From contig CAKAKS010000004.1 of NCBI GenBank assembly GCA_916700875.1, positions 17,099,444-17,163,443 of the forward strand: DNA of 64,000 bases, given 5' to 3'. Position numbers and translations under genes: made by a program. Below, in pieces: positions 45,301-56,449 of the stretch (positions are counted from its first letter, which is position 1; every line of letters starts with the position of its first letter). This DNA is from Sebastes aleutianus. Its lineage: Eukaryota; Chordata; Actinopteri; Perciformes; Sebastidae. The notes under the pieces are model-generated. The model was not told the DNA's origin. It searched no databases and was given only the letters and a program-made list of their open reading frames with translations.

Positions 45301-48300
45301 ATCATTGTTGTGCTACTTGTAAAGTCACTGCTGTTTTGTTTTTGCACCAATAACAAATGCGTGTCCTCCTTGCTGTTGCTTCTTGTAGTCCACAGTCAGC
45401 TCCTTATTTCTGCTGACGTTGAGATGGAGGTTGTTGTCTTGGCACCAAGATGTCATGGCTCTGACCTCCTCTCTGAAGGCTGTCTCATCGCCGTCGGTGA
45501 TCAGTAGTGATGCAATAGTTCAACAAGCCCGCGGTTAGGTTTGTCTTGTGTTTTTTTGGGTCACGGTTTCAGTTTGAGTTGTTTTGCACATTAGGGAGAA
45601 GAAACACATAACCATTTCCAAGGTGTTTCAACTTTAAAATATATAAATAGATACATTGATTGATAGTAATAAATTATATTTCTATATTATATGAGGCCAT
45701 AAAACTGATTTTATACATGAAACTAGAAGTTCACTCGGAGAGCGCAGACCTCCGCCAAGGCAGGTTTCGTGTACGTCGCTCGTCGCTCGTCGCTCGTCGC
45801 TCGTCGCTCGTTCTCACTTGCTCTCTCGCTCCACCTCTCTGCATGCGCACACACTACACACTACAGAAGAGTTAGTTTAGCTCTGAGAATATCTTTTGAA
45901 TGTACAGTGGAAGTTCGTGCAGAAATAAATGCTGCAGCTCCTTCAGACCAACAGAGGTTTCCCGTGTCGTTTCCTGCTGCTGAGTGAATAGACTGTGCAC
46001 CGGAGCGAGTAACGTTATCATCTCCGACCGGGGCTGCGGTGGCTCCCCTGTTCCTTCTGACCGCTTCTGACTGTGTTTTCCTTCTGAAGCAGGGAAACAC
46101 AGTATCAGCATTGATTTATTGAAAAACCTTCGTCTGGTCAGCTAACATTACTGCCAAGCAGCTGAAATATAGAGTGATATTGTGGTTTTAGCTGACGTGT
46201 GTCGCCTCACTGTTTTGAGCGATGCCCGTTCATGTCTATGTAGAGCGAGCACAAGCGCGCCACAGGTGTCGCTGTTAACAAGCAATTTCTGATTCTTACA
46301 TAGAGTCCCTTTAATGGTCAAGTAGGCCTATGTTCAGATAATTGCCTCTTCTATGTCTGTGGCACCTCATCAAATAATTAGCAGGCCTGTATTTAATAGT
46401 GTTGCAACGGTTCACCAAGCACACATTTGGGTTTGTACGTCATTGAACAGTTCGTTTGGTTTTGCTTCCCTAGTAATCAGCGGTTGTGTCGTCAGCAAAG
46501 TTAATGATGGTGTTGGAGCCGTGTGTGGCCACGCAGCCGTGCATGAACAGGAAGTGCAGGAGAGGGCTGAGCATGCAGCCCTGAGGGGCTCCGGTGTACA
46601 GAGACACGGTGGAGGTAAATGTGGTGGTGCCTATCCGCACAGCCTGGGGTCTGCCCTCAGGAAGCTCAGGATCCAATCACAGAGGGCGGTGTTGAGTTCC
46701 AGGTCTCTGAGCTTGATGACGAGCTTGGAGGGCACAATGGTGTTGAACTGACGATGCTGAACTATATGAGCAGCATTCTCACATACGTGTTCCTCTGGTC
46801 CAGGTGGGAGAGGACAGTGTGGAGGGCTAGGGTGATGCTGTCGTCCGTAGATTTGACCTGTATGCAAATTGAAGTGGATCCTGTGAGTCAGGGAGGGAGG
46901 AGGTGATGAAGGTTTTGACTAAGTGCTTGAGGCACTTCATGATGGTGGAGTTTGGTGCTACTGGGTCGTAGTCGTCCAGGCAGAGGACTTTGGTCTTTTT
47001 TTGTGAGAGGGTCAATGATTGTCTTTTTGAAACATGTGGGAACTACAGACTGGAGCGGTGAGAGGCTGAAAAAATGTCAGTGACGACATCTGCCAGTTGG
47101 TTTCCACTCTGTACACACCTTGAGAGCTCGGCCAGGGATGCCATCATGTCCAGGTGCTTTGCCTCGGTTAATCCTTTTGAAAGATGTACACATATCTGCC
47201 CTGCTGGATACTGCTAGTGGGCCAGGGGTCCTGGGCCTTTTGTACTCCTTCAGTCGGAAACACTCTAGTAGAGTAGATAAAGCAACACAAAGAACAAAAA
47301 AAGGCTTTATACTAACATTTCTTTAAAGGTATGTTCCTGCCAACAACTGCAAACATAAACTGTGAATACAATGAGAAAACACAAATTTGGCTTCCCCTCA
47401 AGACATGTTTTGTGTGTTTACATGCACAGTTCCCATAATGAGATACTCTTGCAAGTGATATTGGTGGCGGATTGCTCTGCACGGCAGGAAAGATGTGAAA
47501 TAGTTGGGTAACCTCAACAGACACTGCAGCTTTTTCCGCTTAGATAGAGGTGGCCATCTCAACCTGTGACACTGAACTCAATAATGGATGTGAATATCTA
47601 TTACCTATTATAAAGTGGAGGGAGCTATGATACTGTGAGCAAATATTCCAAATCACAAAATGCTGTACATAATGTATATCAATAATGTTTTCATAATGTA
47701 GTAGAGAGGCACTGCTGCTTATGATTTGCTGCTGAGCCATTATGTTTATGAACCCTGCTGAATCAAACAGAGGTTTGAGATTTCTGTTGGAAACATAAAA
47801 TCAAACCTCTTTGATAATTTATGTGACACTTATACTGTATATTGCATACATATAAAATTATAATATATCATATACAGTATATTGGTATATTAATGTTGTG
47901 AAAACTGCACTGATAACGTTACGTTTTCCAAAATACTTGAATATTTCTAAACATCCAGTCAAAAATGTGTTCTCAACTAAATGTATTAGATACTTATGAC
48001 TTTAAATCAGAAGGGAGCTTTATGTTTTTTTTATGTTGAAGGTCTCATTTGAGTTTATACATACAGGGACTGTTAAAACACTTTATCAAAGTACAGTGTA
48101 TTGTGTTATTTTTTGTCACTGAGGTGCAACAGGGATAATGTTAGAACTGGACCTTAAAGGGATAGTTCGGGTGTTTTGAAGTGGGGTTATATGAGGTACT
48201 TTGGTTCGTTTGGATTCACCAAAGTCACACAATAACACAAACAACCAAACTAACCAATCAAGGCAGCAGTAGAACAGCAACTCCCGTGTTCTGCGAAGTA

Positions 48301-50768
48301 AGTGGAGTCTGGTGGTGAGAGCATAAATGGATACAACGACTTCAGTTCCCAATCAGAAAGGGCTGTCTCACAGGTAAAGCAGTGATATACTGTATACTAT
48401 ATTACTATTCTAAATATAGCGTGCACTTAAACTGATATTTATTTTTTTAGGTGGGTCTTTCTTTTAGGTGGTTAAAATACGTTTTGCTGCCGATCCCGTC
48501 CACAGCAGCACATTGCTTTGGTTCCGTGCGGTAGCTCCTGTCTGCTTCTCCAAACTGGGGGGCGTGCCGACCGTCATCTACTGTAGGTAATACACTGACT
48601 ATGGATAAGTACTTCATACAACCCTACTTCAAAACATCCCTTTAAGCCAGAGTGCTGCAAACTACTCATAGCAGTAATTTGTTTAAAAGGAATTAGTCAG
48701 AGACTCTAATATCACTGCTAAGTAGCAGAGCCTAAGCCTTGACATGCATGGGCCTCTGGTTGCTATTAGTATTATTACTGTTTTCTGGCTCGCTTTCATA
48801 TTTTAGCGGCGCTATAAGGGAGATTTGTCGTATCAAAGAAACCAACCAATGAGCCAGGGAGCCACACGATGGCGAAACAAGCATGAAAGGATGTGAAACG
48901 AGCATATTTGAGAACGTATTTCTTAATCTCAGAGCGATTTTTCAACCCGAGAGAAAGGGAGTAAGTGACCCGTGAACCTTGCAAATCATCCAGGCAAAAG
49001 TGTTACTCTTCACTAATGGCTCGGACTCTTTGAGGCCCTTTGAATGCCGGGGTCTCATTAGCAAACCAGCAGAGGCTACCACAAAGGCCATTACGTCGGT
49101 CGGACCAGTCTGTGTAGCCTTCACGCCATTAAGCCTGATACATATAGGGACCTAGCAGGGAGAGATAAGAATTTCATTGCATTACTGAGTCCATTATGTG
49201 CCACTGGGGAGTAAAGCATTAAAGTTTGTGGTCTGATTAAATTTAGTGCTGCTCAGCTGAAGAGGCAATTAGTGTATACAACACACCTCCATCCTCGACT
49301 GTGAGGTGCAGGTGGCCCTTGGAATAAAAACCACTATGCATAATTTATTGATTACAGTGTCTGTATTAGTCTGCATTTTGTATTTGTCATGCACAGCCTG
49401 CACAGATGGAAAAAAGACATGTATATTGTGCTGTGTGGGTAATTGCAGCCTGCAAAAAAAAGTCATTTATATTGAGCTGAGTGATGGTGGCAGAAAGATT
49501 GGAGCAATTTGTAGCTCTGGCAACCATTTCAAGTGTGAATTACTGAGAAAGCATTGTGACTCTCCAAACTCTACAGGGGGCTTTCCAGCATCTGAAATGA
49601 TAATTAAAAGAACGCAATCCTCCACGTATCCACACATACACATGTGTAAATGTTTTTTAAAAAGCAAAATCTCAAGTGGCCCTATTTCAGCAAGCATCAT
49701 CACCACATCTCTGAAATTTAATTGAACTGGAATTTAATTTTGAGCAATGTAATGATGAGACCTTGTGGGATGTAGGAATCAGGAAAAAAGGTAGCACTAT
49801 TTTGATCTGAATTGAATATCACTGCCGTTTGATCCTCAGAATGTACCCACAATAGACATAAAATAGATTCAAGGATGAAACACATGAAAGGCTACCTTTC
49901 TGAGCAGCTTGTATTGCATCACGTTGGCCGGGATGAGAAACAGACAGAGAACGTGCACGGTATGTTAAAAGAAAAATGCCTTGCACTCTGGCTGTTTGTG
50001 TTGGAGGTAATGCAGGTTGGTGTGATCTGCAGCTTGGATTTTGTTTGATGTTAATCCAGCTATTGTCTCAACATGTGCTGCGGCTACGCTAATGGTGCTC
50101 GCTTATTCCCATTCTAATGAACGCTGGGAGCCTCTATGGTGAACGCTTACACAACCAGTTAGACTTCTCACTTTGTATTATGCTTTGCTTTAATCAGCTG
50201 AAGAAGTCTGAGTCAGGGCACTTAGACTGAATGCTAATGCACTACACAGTAATTATATTATCGGGCTCTAAGGTGATGTAATAATGCACCATCTAGTGAA
50301 GGTTCAAAGTCTGCTGCTGTTGAGAAGAATTTGTTTTTTTGTTTTTGTTTTTTACTTTTTATTTACTGACTCACTGTTTCCAAGATACATAATCATTTCA
50401 TTGTACAATATCAATGAATAAGCCAGAGAACAGGTCATAACTTAATCTTAAATCCAAAAGCAATATTTTTATGTGAGGGGAAAGAAAACAATAAATAAAT
50501 GGATAAATAAAAAGAAGAAAAGGAAGAGAAAATGTATAAATAAAATAAAATAAAAGCAAGGGGAAACAGCCAAAATATATTAATAATAATTATTATAAAA
50601 ATAATTATAATAATAAAACAATTAATACAAATAAAATAATAATAATAATTGGCTGTTTTCCCTTGCTTTTATTTTATTCTATTTATTCATTTTATTTTAT
50701 TTTCCTAACAATAATAGAATACAATAATACTACTGCTACAGCTAATAATAATAATGATGACGATGATG

Positions 50769-50820
<52 letters not shown>

Positions 50821-53800
50821 TGATTATAATGATAATAATAATAATAATGTAAGTAATTGAGTGGAAAATAAATTGAAATACATTAAAATAATAATAATCA
50901 TGATCGAAAGAGGTAATGCATAGTATTATGAAAAGAATTTTCTAGCATTTTGTAACATATCATTTAAACACTCAGTAACATGGTTAATATTTGTGATGAT
51001 TAAAGTGATGGTTTTTGTATTTGGAGCATACTTTTTGGTAGCTAACTCTGTGCAGTGGTATCATTTTAATGCTTCCAACTTCACTGTTCATAGGTGGGAA
51101 CAATAAAAAATATATAAACCTGGAATGTCACATTTTTTTCCTATTAGCAATATGCCATAGTTTTTTTATTTTTAGAAAGAGAGGACAGATAAGATTGTCG
51201 TGGTACCTGGAGACTATTGTGACATTGGTATTCAAAAAGAAAAAATAACCTGCTGCCTGTCTGCCAAAACAGAGCTGCTGAAGTGAACGCTGTGTGTGTG
51301 TGTAAAATCTGTCAGTCAGTCAGTCAGTCACATTCGGTAAACGGAGTCCTCTTGCTCCCCACGGAGGCCTGTCAGTCACCAACACAACAGCTCTGTCTTT
51401 TACAGGAGACCTTTGATCCCGAGGTCCTGTTCAATCTGTTCCTGCCACCCATCATCTTCCATGGAGCTTACACCCTTAATCAGGTGAGACTGCTGTCCTG
51501 ACATGCCTCAGAGTGTAGGGGAAAAAGACATCATCAAAGGACTGCTCCTGTTGTATGGATGCTCCTTCCTTATAGTATGTGCTGCTGGAGTTTAAGTAAT
51601 TGTGTTGCATATTGTTGGCCTGTTTGTTTGATGTTACTAATTGATGTTTATTTTAATTTCTGTTCTAGAAACGATTCATTGCGAATCTTGGATCTGTTGT
51701 GACCTTTGCGTTTCTGGGAACCATAATCAGCTGTATGACTATAGGGTAAGCATTTTTTTTTTTGTTCATTCACACAAATTAACACATCAAAAATACAATA
51801 ACCCAAGAGTTCTTAACAAGTCATAATGCATTCTTCACCAATTTCCCCTGCAACTTGATTTGATGCTGTCGGATTGGTTTAAACAAAGTGGATCTGGTGA
51901 GTGCAGTTGTGTAGTGGTCGTTAATGAGGTGGGTGTACTACTAGGTAGATGGGTAGGTTACAGAAGATGAAGTGAGTATATTCTCTTATATATTTCAATA
52001 GCTTTTTGGCTGATAGGTGGGTATACTGTAACCCGCCAGAAAAAGAGGTGGGTTAACCCCGTATACCTGCATATACCCTCCACTGCACCACTGATCAAGT
52101 GTAAGATAAGTCCCAATAATATTCACCAAAAATAAAGAGTCCAGAGTTCAACAAATAAACACAACTCTTCTGGGATTCAGTAATAAACAACAAAAGATAT
52201 AAATTCAGTTTGCTCAGTTCTTTCACCCAACGAGTAAATCCTCTTCCCAAACAAATCAATAGGGAAAAAAAGCATCTCTCAAAAAGTAAATAAACCCAAC
52301 ATCTTCAACAGTGTTGGAGTTAACTCCGGTATCGAGCAGTTGATCGTCTTCGTGCAATCACTTTTTAAATAACACTTGGGGGAGGGTATCAAGTATCTTC
52401 AAGTTAAAAGTCTCAAGTCTAAGTGAAGTTGCAAGTCTTTTTTTATTTCGTCATGTCGAGTCTAAAGTCAGCAGAGGTACTGGATATCGGATAATGTCCT
52501 GAAAACAGTGGCTTTTCACATAGTTCACAGTGCATAATCTAAAACAATCAACTGATTATAGCATAAACGTTTTTTTGGTTTGGTTCATTGATAACATTCT
52601 AATTTACTTATAAAATACAAGAGACTTAGTCAGGGATATAACATGACATTAAGAAATATTAGATGTAGAAACTAAAAGTCTAGAAATGTAATCATACACA
52701 CATAAAGCTTTGTTTCATGTATGGATTGTGCTATCACCATTAGTAGTAGTAGAAAATGCAACAGTCTTGTATTTACAGTATTGTCAAGTACAGTACATAT
52801 GTGTTCATGTTTTGGTCATGATGAATTATAATTGTGCTAATTTTAATTATTTTTGTTGCTCATTTTTAGTCAAATTAAATTAAAGATATATTTTTTTTAA
52901 AAGTTACCTCTGTATTGTGCCATTTGTAAATCGATATGCTATGTCACAGTTCATAACTGCATAATATTAGTATACAGCATATACCAAACACTAATTGTCA
53001 TGGTATAATGTTTCTGCATTTGGCATACAATACATAAAAACAATGTAATTTACTGTTTTTCACAAAGATTTAAGGAAGATCTTTTGGGAGCTGTGTCATC
53101 ACATCTGCAATGAACTCAAACTCTTTGCAGCTGTGAGTAGCTGTGAGTGCATTGCGGTACAATGGGCCTTTGTCATAGCAGTCATAGCAACTAATAACAT
53201 TAATTACTGCTCTGTTTCAAGTTTCCCAGTGAGCTATGACAGTGAGCCAACATGCACAATAGCAAGGCCCTGGAACTGAATGACATGAAAAAGAGCCAAA
53301 AAAAATAAGGTCCCAGTGGAACGGAAGTTAGAGCATCTTTAGCTTCGGTATGGAGAGTATTCCCAAGTGAAACTGAATATGTGAGTGGTGTACAGTGACG
53401 AGAGGGATTTAAGTCGCATTTGATTGGACCGCTAAAAAGTGGGCGGGCGTAGAATGTAGCACAGATTCATTGATGGATGGATGTCATATTGTCATATTAT
53501 TGGTTGAAATTGGTTGGTGCTAGGTTACTTAAGCACGTCATATTTTGTTTTACAGGAAGAAAAGATGATTGGATTTTGATATATCAAAACAAAGAAATCG
53601 ATTTTTTTTTTTAATATATGTTGTTAAATTGGTGCAAAATATGACCAGGGATGTGATCTAAAAGGGTTAAACTTCAGAGTTATTAATCACAACGGTGCTT
53701 TTTCTATTATGATAAGTCAAAATATCTGCTTTGAACATCAACAGCACACTTAAAATGATCCCATAATCAAAACCTGCAGAGCATTAGCATGTAGTAACTG

Positions 53801-55383
53801 GAACAGGAACAGGGTTGCTATTCTGGCCTCACAACCCTAGATGGCGCTCTCAGACTTTGGTGGAAATCAAGATCTTTGCAAAGCAGTTGTTTCTGATGCA
53901 CTAATTTGCTGCACACAAAGACAGAGATAAAAACCCCATAACTCCAGTTGTTGTTCTTGTTATAACTCCAGGATCCTCTGTGATCAGAAAAACACTCCTT
54001 GATTTGATGAAAACCTTTCAGAGGATTATATTGTTATTATATATTTTTTTCTTTCTGACATTTTGGAGATACAAGGTTTGTGTTTTTTTTTCACCCACAG
54101 AAATATACACTTAGTGGCCACTTTATTAGGTACACCTGTACCATCTGATGAAATCCAGTATGCCATAAAGTCAACTTTTACCCTGTGTTGCCTATAATGT
54201 TCAGTATTTTTGTTGACACTTTCATAGAAGTGTCAATTAAATTATATGTTTTACCATGGAGGTCATAGTTAGTGATGGTCTTATACTGCGCTGCATTATA
54301 TTGAGAGGTGTTTCTAATATTCTGGCCTCCCTTCATGTATGGGGAGGACAAAAAAATGAGAAACACCTCTCAATATAATGTACATTTTTCCTAATAGATA
54401 TTAAAGTTTTTTCTCTGTATTTCAAAACGACAGGAAAATCATAATAAATTAAATTAATAAACTGTTTTTTGAAATATATCATGTGATTTAACAAAAGAAA
54501 TGGTATAAATTAAATGCATTTGAACTGTTTTTAAATGACATTTTTTATGAAAGTAAGTTAAGTAGTAAATAAAGTATTTTTTTTATTGAAAAAATTAGCT
54601 GCATTTTCTATAATTTAACACGAAATTACTTTTGTTATGGCAATATATCACTGTCAAATACAAATACAATACTGTCATTAAAAAAATATAATTGTAAGAA
54701 AAGACTAGCTGGCTAAAGAAAGAAATATTTTGTCCTTTTGGATAACTTAACCACTAGTCTAGTACAATGCCACCTTTAACTATGACCTCAATAGTAAACA
54801 TATGATTGACATTTCTGACAGTGCCACCAAAAACGGAGCATTACGTAAATATGGATGTTATGGCAGGACAGCTATTGTATTGGATTGCATTAGATTGTAC
54901 AGGAGAACCTAATAAAGTAATGTTGTTTATTCATGATATTATTTCCACTGTCATATAATCATGTTATTGTTCACAATGTTTTAGATGCATAGGAAAGGTC
55001 ATGCCTTCTAGACCTTATAGCCTATGGGCCTCTCCGACCTCCTTAAACCCAGTTTAAAGATGTTGTCTTTCTTCACTTCCCTTACTTCTTTCTCCCATAC
55101 GTTAGTCCTTCCCTCCAGGAACGCCTTTTGTCAAACACTCCCCCGTTCCCCTGGGAAGCAGGGCACGGTCTGACATGTTGGGTCACGTGCACATTCTCTG
55201 ATGTTAAGGCACCAGACCCGACCAATCCTGTCTCTTGTTAGTGAGTCGGCAGTATCCTATGGGGAAAACAGAGTCTCATGGGAGTGAGTGAACCTTAATG
55301 ACTCAACTGACAAAGTACATCCACTTCCTCTCTTTTTCTGTCTGTGTGAGCCTGTCTCACTCTCTCTTACTGCCTCTGTATCC

Positions 55384-55415
<32 letters not shown>

Positions 55416-56412
55416 ATGCACGTCCTTACCCCAACTTCAAAATCTCCCTTAAAGATACATGAATAAGGACAGCTTAGCTGCTCGACCTGAGGGCATTACT
55501 TTAAATCCCGGGCCTTGGGGGCAGGTCGTGTGTCGTCACCATGGTAACCGAGTTATGCCGACGGACAGCAAGGTTCCCCCAGAGGACATGCTGGCACACT
55601 GATTATTATGGGATGCTTCACAGTAACAGGATTAGTTCTTAACGCACATCATTTACCAGTCAAGAGCTGGACTGCGGTGTTTTTGCAGCAAGTTTTCGCT
55701 CATAGTCTGGTATTTTTCATAAGCGAGGGCATACAATGGTGCATTCTGGGACAGTTAGATTTTAGATTTGTTTTATTGCCAGGCCCCAGAGCGGATAAAA
55801 AAATACTGTTTCTGTTTTATTTCTGTCACAATGCCCTTCACAAACTCTCCTCATGGTTTTTAGTCTTTCGGGTGAATCTGAGCTCACACAAACACGCATA
55901 TTATGTCTGGGTATTTATAATACTGTCATAAAAGGATGCCACGGTGAAGATGGATAGGTGCTGAGATGAGGTGTCTAACAAGAGTATTTGTGTGTGTGTA
56001 TTATGCAGGTGGGATTGGAAAGGAGGGCCATGTAGATCCACACACACATATACCAGTAAATGTGGTTAAATGTAATGCTACCCAGCGCAGTCACAGCTTT
56101 GTGTGTCCACCTGCTCTAAGCAGCCACTGCCTGGAAACGGGTCAACTCACCTGCTGGTAGCATCTGGCCCCATTACCCAGACTACTCTGGGGGAAGCCCT
56201 GCTGCGGTTAGAGGGATGACTGATAGGCCTACTCTGTCTGGCTGCTCCCTGATGACCTCACTGTGTGTCCTTCTGTCTGTTTGTCCTCTATCCCAGGGCC
56301 TGCGTCTACGGCTTCACCAGACTGATGGTGCTGTTGGGCCAAGCAGCAGATGGAGACTTCTTCCTCACTGATTGTCTCCTGTTTGGTGCCATTATGTCAG
56401 CCACTGACCCAG
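42181..56412 (+). CDS. slc9a9: SLC9A9-type Na+/H+ exchanger (NHE9), first five coding exons; 3' part beyond the window
   Basis: Exons 42181-42331, 43926-44125, 51406-51483, 51669-51745 and 56297-56412 join in frame to 207 codons plus one base. The family moves Na+ or K+ against H+ across late-recycling endosome membranes. Evidence is the NETGGAMFYG motif at the end of exon 1, VNIT with an N-glycosylation sequon in exon 2, TFDPEVLFNLFLPPIIF in exon 3, NLGSVVTFAFLGTIISC in exon 4 and TDCLLFGAIMSATDP in exon 5, in the order and with the exon borders of NHE6/7/9 genes. The next expected exon (VTVLAIFHEL...) was not found by 64000. NHE9 is preferred over NHE6/NHE7 because of the divergent pairing with dipk2a, as in human 3q24, and the short exon 1. 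The sequence is rather divergent, so a lineage-specific paralogue is possible. Confidence 0.88.
42332..42562. other. slc9a9 intron 1, start
   Basis: Short AT-rich intron sequence after the exon 1 donor; nothing recognised. Confidence 0.6.
42563..43249 (+). mobile_element. hAT-type miniature (CAGTGGTGGAA ends), long copy
   Basis: Ends CAGTGGTGGAATGTAACTAA and ATACTTCTTCCACCACTG are inverted repeats; the same family as 25931-26167 but longer. I see no convincing target duplication. A 124-codon frame at 42437-42811 lies mostly within it and is not a gene. Confidence 0.8.
43519..43875 (+). mobile_element. hAT-type miniature (TAGAGCTGCAGC end), right end decayed
   Basis: Begins TAGAGCTGCAGCTAACAATG and contains GATTAATCTGTTGATTATTT and ACTAATTGATTAATCAAT, the style of a frequent teleost repeat. 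A matching right terminus is not clear. It ends about 50 bases before the exon 2 acceptor of slc9a9. Confidence 0.65.
43926..44125 (+). CDS. slc9a9: slc9a9 coding exon 2
   Basis: The acceptor CTCCTGCAG is followed by GC, completing the glycine split from exon 1, then MLVGLTVRYLSFG, the second membrane segment. The rest is the lumenal loop with ILTVNITSHF, where NIT is the conserved glycosylation sequon. After VNIT the sequence departs strongly from the human loop and is a few residues shorter; it is rich in Cys and Arg/His. The donor reads ATATG|GTAACT and leaves phase 0, matching exon 3. The frame is open throughout. An alternative donor cannot be excluded for the divergent end. Confidence 0.75.
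44126..44689. other. slc9a9 intron 2, start
   Basis: Noncoding, nothing recognised. Confidence 0.55.
44690..47265 (-). mobile_element. L2-like LINE, broken reverse-transcriptase copy with a nested insertion
   Basis: On the minus strand, from about 47265 down, fragments read RT motifs in order: LVKTFITSSLPDSQDPLQFA, FNTIVPSKLVIKLRDLELNT, TGAPQGCMLSPLL and NFADDTT (the F-A-D-D catalytic motif, 46676-46470). The element then breaks and resumes at about 45510-45060 with the C-terminal parts (TIERILSGCITAWCG, LQRVVKTAQHITR). A 3' UTR follows, ending GATAAAATAAAGACC near 44690. Frameshifts and stops are present, so it is inactive. About 960 bases of other repeats (45511-46477) separate the halves. 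Confidence 0.85.
45511..46477 (+). repeat. Composite repeat block inserted in the LINE
   Basis: Contains a five-fold TCGTCGCTCG-type repeat near 45775-45810 and a repeat-like block GAGCGCAGACCTCCGCC. From about 46138 to 46314 it holds copy D of the TTAA-type element, ending TTCTTACATAGAGTCCCTTTAA. Both edges carry similar sequence in the same direction: GTGATGCAATAGTTCAACAA near 45507 and GTGTTGCAACGGTTCACCAA near 46399, so parts of one hAT-like family may flank it. Confidence 0.6.
47266..48153. other. slc9a9 intron 2, nothing recognised
   Basis: AT-rich noncoding DNA. No clear repeat ends. Confidence 0.5.
48154..48645. mobile_element. TTAA-flanked miniature element (AAAGGGATAGTTCGGGTG family)
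   Basis: Bounded by TTAA at 48154-48157 and 48642-48645. The left end TTAAAGGGATAGTTCGGGTG continues GTTTTGAAGTGGGGTT, and the right end AACCCTACTTCAAAACATCC then CTTTAA is its inverted repeat. The interior is AT-mixed with no frame of interest. Confidence 0.85.
48646..50534. other. slc9a9 intron 2, nothing recognised
   Basis: Repeat-poor noncoding sequence. A 139-codon frame at 49306-49725 is the longest unexplained one; it is Cys-rich but resembles no family I know. Confidence 0.45.
50535..50690. repeat. Inverted repeat with arms of about 40 bases
   Basis: The left arm ending TAAAAGCAAGGGGAAACAGC (to 50573) and the right arm starting TTGGCTGTTTTCCCTTGCTT (from 50649) are near-perfect reverse complements, with an AT-rich loop of about 75 bases. 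Confidence 0.8.
50742..50850 (+). repeat. AAT/GAT trinucleotide microsatellite
   Basis: Runs of AATAAT with interspersed GAT and GAC units. Confidence 0.95.
51311..51330 (+). repeat. CAGT tetranucleotide run
   Basis: Five CAGT units about 75 bases upstream of the exon 3 acceptor. Confidence 0.9.
51406..51483 (+). CDS. slc9a9: slc9a9 coding exon 3
   Basis: Acceptor TCTTTTACAG, then 26 codons beginning ETFDPEVLFNLFLPPIIF and ending AYTLNQ, then donor CAG|GTGAGA. This is the signature membrane segment of the NHE6/7/9 group (human NHE9 has TFDPEIFFNVLLPPIIFHAG). The human order H-A-G-Y is H-G-A-Y here. Phase 0 at both ends. Confidence 0.92.
51669..51745 (+). CDS. slc9a9: slc9a9 coding exon 4
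   Basis: Acceptor TTCTGTTCTAG, then KRFIANLGSVVTFAFLGTII followed by SCMTIG, then donor GG|GTAAGC. The 77-base exon leaves two bases of a glycine codon. It corresponds to RHFFQNLGSILTYAFLGTAI in human NHE9 and forms part of the transport core. The intron before it is only 185 bases. Confidence 0.92.
51746..54110. other. slc9a9 intron 4, left part
   Basis: Mostly noncoding AT-rich DNA. At about 51904-52093 the ends CAGTTGTGTAGTGG and CCACTGCACCACTG form an imperfect inverted repeat that suggests another decayed hAT-type miniature. Confidence 0.45.
54111..54379 (+). repeat. Interspersed repeat with a 21-base perfect inverted repeat
   Basis: Starts CTTAGTGGCCACTTTATTAG then GTACACCT, a very widespread fish repeat start. 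It ends with a hairpin: ATTATATTGAGAGGTGTTTC (54295-54314) pairs perfectly with its complement ending at 54379, across a loop of about 43 bases. Confidence 0.7.
54380..56296. other. slc9a9 intron 4, right part
   Basis: Noncoding; CA microsatellite at 55391-55415. No gene or clear transposon. Confidence 0.5.
56297..56412 (+). CDS. slc9a9: slc9a9 coding exon 5
   Basis: Acceptor CCTCTATCCCAG, then one base completing glycine, then ACVYGFTRLMVLLGQAADGD and FFLTDCLLFGAIMSATDP, ending CCAG|GTAGTT. SATDP is the invariant NHE motif that precedes VTVLAIF in the next exon; the single base left over fits a valine codon. A hAT-type element begins 37 bases after the donor. Confidence 0.93.
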
Positions 56413-56449
56413 GTAGTTGGCCTTAGAAAGGAACTCCTACAGTTACTCT

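Noticed and set aside
42181..56412. Assignment of the exchanger to slc9a6 or slc9a7
   Set aside because: Motifs TFDPEV..LPPIIF are shared by NHE6/7/9, but the short exon 1 with NETGGAMFYG and the divergent pairing with dipk2a favour slc9a9; a paralogue remains possible.
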